Below, in pieces: positions 62,694 to 64,000 of a stretch of DNA of 64,000 nt. The DNA lies in contig NZ_CP075171.1 in NCBI RefSeq assembly GCF_021379005.1, positions 3,720,001 to 3,784,000 of the forward strand, given 5' to 3'. The notes below the pieces were generated by a model that saw nothing but the letters and a program-made list of their open reading frames with translations, made no database searches and was not told the origin of the DNA. The DNA comes from Leptodesmis sichuanensis A121. GTDB taxonomy: Bacteria > Cyanobacteriota > Cyanobacteriia > Leptolyngbyales > Leptolyngbyaceae. Within the stretch, counting starts at the first letter, position 1. Each line of letters begins with the position of its first letter. Both the position numbers and the translations under genes were made by a program.

Positions 62694-63812
62694 CTAACGC
62701 GACTGACAAACCTGTTTCAGTAAATTATGGCCAATCATGCTGGTGGTAATCATGTGTCGCTGGCGATCGAACAACACTGTCCCCACCGTCACAGAGCGAT
62801 CGCAGTGAGTCCGAATATAAGCCTGAGAGCGGCGATCAATGGTAGCGGCGATCTCCCCATAGACCGTGTTTACCCATTGGCGACCGGTGCGATCGTCCAG
62901 TCCCCGTAAGTAAGCAAGGCCATCCTCAGCCGTTGGACAGGCAAAGATTTTTTGAATTTCCTCCGTTGGCAAACCTGCGTTGGCGCAGTGAGCCGTTAGA
63001 ATTTCCAGGCGTCCGTCTGCTACATGATGATGGGTATGAAAAATGCCACCTGCCAGCTTCAACAGCTTGCCGTGATAGCCAAACAGCAGAATTGATTTTA
63101 CCCCCTGGATTCCCGCTTCTACCAGCAACGGCCCCAACCAGTTTGCAGTTTTGATTAAGCGATCGGGATCCACCCCTAACCGCTGGCTCAAGTCCAGTCC
63201 GTTCTCTCCCACACAAAACACCAGGGCCTCAAACTGATCTCGCTTCTGGCGCAACTCCTGCCGGTATGCCTGCAACTGTCCCGGAGCACTCAACGGTTGA
63301 GAAATACCACTGGTGCCCAGTAAAGACAATCCCTCAACCACCCCAAAGGCTTCATTCGATGTCCGTTTTGCCAGTTCTTGTCCCTCTGGCAGGATGATCG
63401 TGACTTGTAACCTTTCCTCTGGTTGTAGCAGCGGTTGCAGGTTTTCCAAAAATAACCGTCTGGCATAGCGAGAAATGGATAGTTCTCCAGCCTGCGATCG
63501 CCCCACTCCTTCCCCCGCCACCAGCACGATCGGTTCTTGCTGATCCACGGCTCCCCATTCCACCAGCGCCCAGATGGGGGTGTTTCGGGTCAAATCCAGA
63601 TTGTCTCCGGGATCGCTGCGAGTAATCGCTAATGCCTGTTCTTGGCTCAGTCGAGCCACCTGCTCAATGCCAATCTCAGCCGTTTCGGCAGGCTCCAGAA
63701 GTTGGACAGGTACAGCCGCCATGGGTTGAGAGGATCGCAGTCGTTGCAAGGCCGCGATCGCAGCAGCACAGGCAAACACCGGCAGCGTGTAACCAGAACG
63801 GGGAGCCGTCAT
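62694..63812 (-). CDS. cbiD: Cobalt-precorrin-5B (C1)-methyltransferase CbiD
   Basis: 372 residues. Anaerobic-route enzyme that methylates C1 of the corrin ring. The family beginning RSGYTLPVFACAAAIAALQ is followed by LDLTRNTPIWALVEWGAVD, GLSLLGTSGISQPLSAP, and ILLFGYHGKLLKLAGGIFHT HHH. With cobU this shows that the organism carries at least part of a cobalamin route. ATG start at 63812. Confidence 0.95.
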   Translation of the reverse strand: MTAPRSGYTLPVFACAAAIAALQRLRSSQPMAAVPVQLLEPAETAEIGIEQVARLSQEQALAITRSDPGDNLDLTRNTPIWALVEWGAVDQQEPIVLVAGEGVGRSQAGELSISRYARRLFLENLQPLLQPEERLQVTIILPEGQELAKRTSNEAFGVVEGLSLLGTSGISQPLSAPGQLQAYRQELRQKRDQFEALVFCVGENGLDLSQRLGVDPDRLIKTANWLGPLLVEAGIQGVKSILLFGYHGKLLKLAGGIFHTHHHVADGRLEILTAHCANAGLPTEEIQKIFACPTAEDGLAYLRGLDDRTGRQWVNTVYGEIAATIDRRSQAYIRTHCDRSVTVGTVLFDRQRHMITTSMIGHNLLKQVCQSR

Positions 63813-63957
63813 CGAAATGAGAACCTCAAGAATCGAGAGATGGTATCGTAGTTTTCGCTCACAGTTGAGTTATCCCTACACCCTGTCCTAACAAGATGTA
63901 TCTCACTGAAAGATTGCTATATCCTAATGCCTCATTGTAATGACACCAGAGGCTCCA

Positions 63958-64000
63958 TTTGAGCGGTGCGTTAGGCTAGCGCCAACAGCACCCTACGGAT
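63958..64000. repeat. GGTGCGTTAGGC...GCACCCTAC-type dispersed repeat
   Basis: GGTGCGTTAGGCTAGCGCCA and ACAGCACCCTACGGAT form imperfect inverted arms of a repeat common in cyanobacterial intergenic DNA. It may extend beyond the window. The rest of the 188 bases from 63813 holds the upstream region of cbiD, with nothing else recognised. Confidence 0.6.

Noticed and set aside
1-64000. tRNA, rRNA, tmRNA and known cyanobacterial small RNAs
   Set aside because: I saw no T-loop consensus with a cloverleaf or known small-RNA signatures in the gaps, but without a covariance-model search this is not proof of absence.

Overview
The window is a 64 kb stretch of a cyanobacterial chromosome. The evidence is the very high density of the HIP1 octamer (GCGATCGC and variants) in and between genes, many genes known mainly from cyanobacteria (LabA-like NYN protein, DUF3143, DUF3318, DUF6825, Gly-tailed RRM protein, CHASE2-Ser/Thr kinase), and cobalamin and type IV pilus genes arranged as in this phylum. 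Gene content and heavy repeat load suggest a filamentous, non-heterocystous type (Leptolyngbya or Oscillatoriales-like), but that is a guess. I saw no tRNA, rRNA, CRISPR array, transposase or prophage.

Layout. 1-9.5 kb: partial membrane protein, leuD, a NodB-type deacetylase, an unknown protein overlapping an HpxZ/AtzH-like protein, a DUF4333 lipoprotein, rbp, hrcA, a Uma2 protein and a thioredoxin-like lipoprotein; two decayed WD40-protein tails lie here. 9.8-19.1 kb: bacterial dynamin, a PilT paralogue with a duplicated N-terminal domain, cobU, rnz, a SpoIID protein and small conserved proteins. 19.6-26.3 kb: a putative glycosyltransferase, leuA, a LabA-like protein and a CHASE2 receptor kinase. 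26.3-31.5 kb (minus strand): pilB-pilT-pilC plus an unknown gene. 32-37.6 kb (plus strand): grpE-dnaK-dnaJ-tusA-rsgA. 37.7-41.3 kb: a decayed restriction-modification and toxin-antitoxin island. 41.9-47.7 kb (minus strand): map, a membrane pseudokinase, DUF6825, UbiB/ABC1 kinase and PP2C phosphatase. 47.8-51.2 kb: YaaW-like protein, O-antigen-ligase-like protein, J-domain membrane protein, DUF3143. 51.2-54.6 kb (minus strand): lysA-cdaA-uppS. 54.7-64 kb: rimI, clpC, an orphan EACC1 protein, a RluA-like protein lacking the catalytic Asp, DUF3318, a DnaA-box cluster, guaA and cbiD.

Themes. Protein quality control is strong (hrcA, grpE, dnaK, dnaJ, clpC), as are cell envelope and second messenger functions (lysA, cdaA, uppS, SpoIID, deacetylase), twitching motility, phospho-signalling (receptor kinase, pseudokinase, PP2C) and cobalamin synthesis (cobU, cbiD).

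The most notable non-gene signals are: (1) heptamer tandem repeats (CCAAAAT or CCCAAAT units) inserted in frame in four unrelated protein-coding genes; (2) a palindromic dispersed element of about 75 bp with two good and two weaker copies; (3) a phased cluster of cyanobacterial DnaA boxes between the DUF3318 gene and guaA; (4) an island in which the two ends of one MmeI/YeeA-like methyltransferase flank an MNT-HEPN module and a DUF433-DUF5615 module, with a second MNT-HEPN relic beside a truncated helicase.
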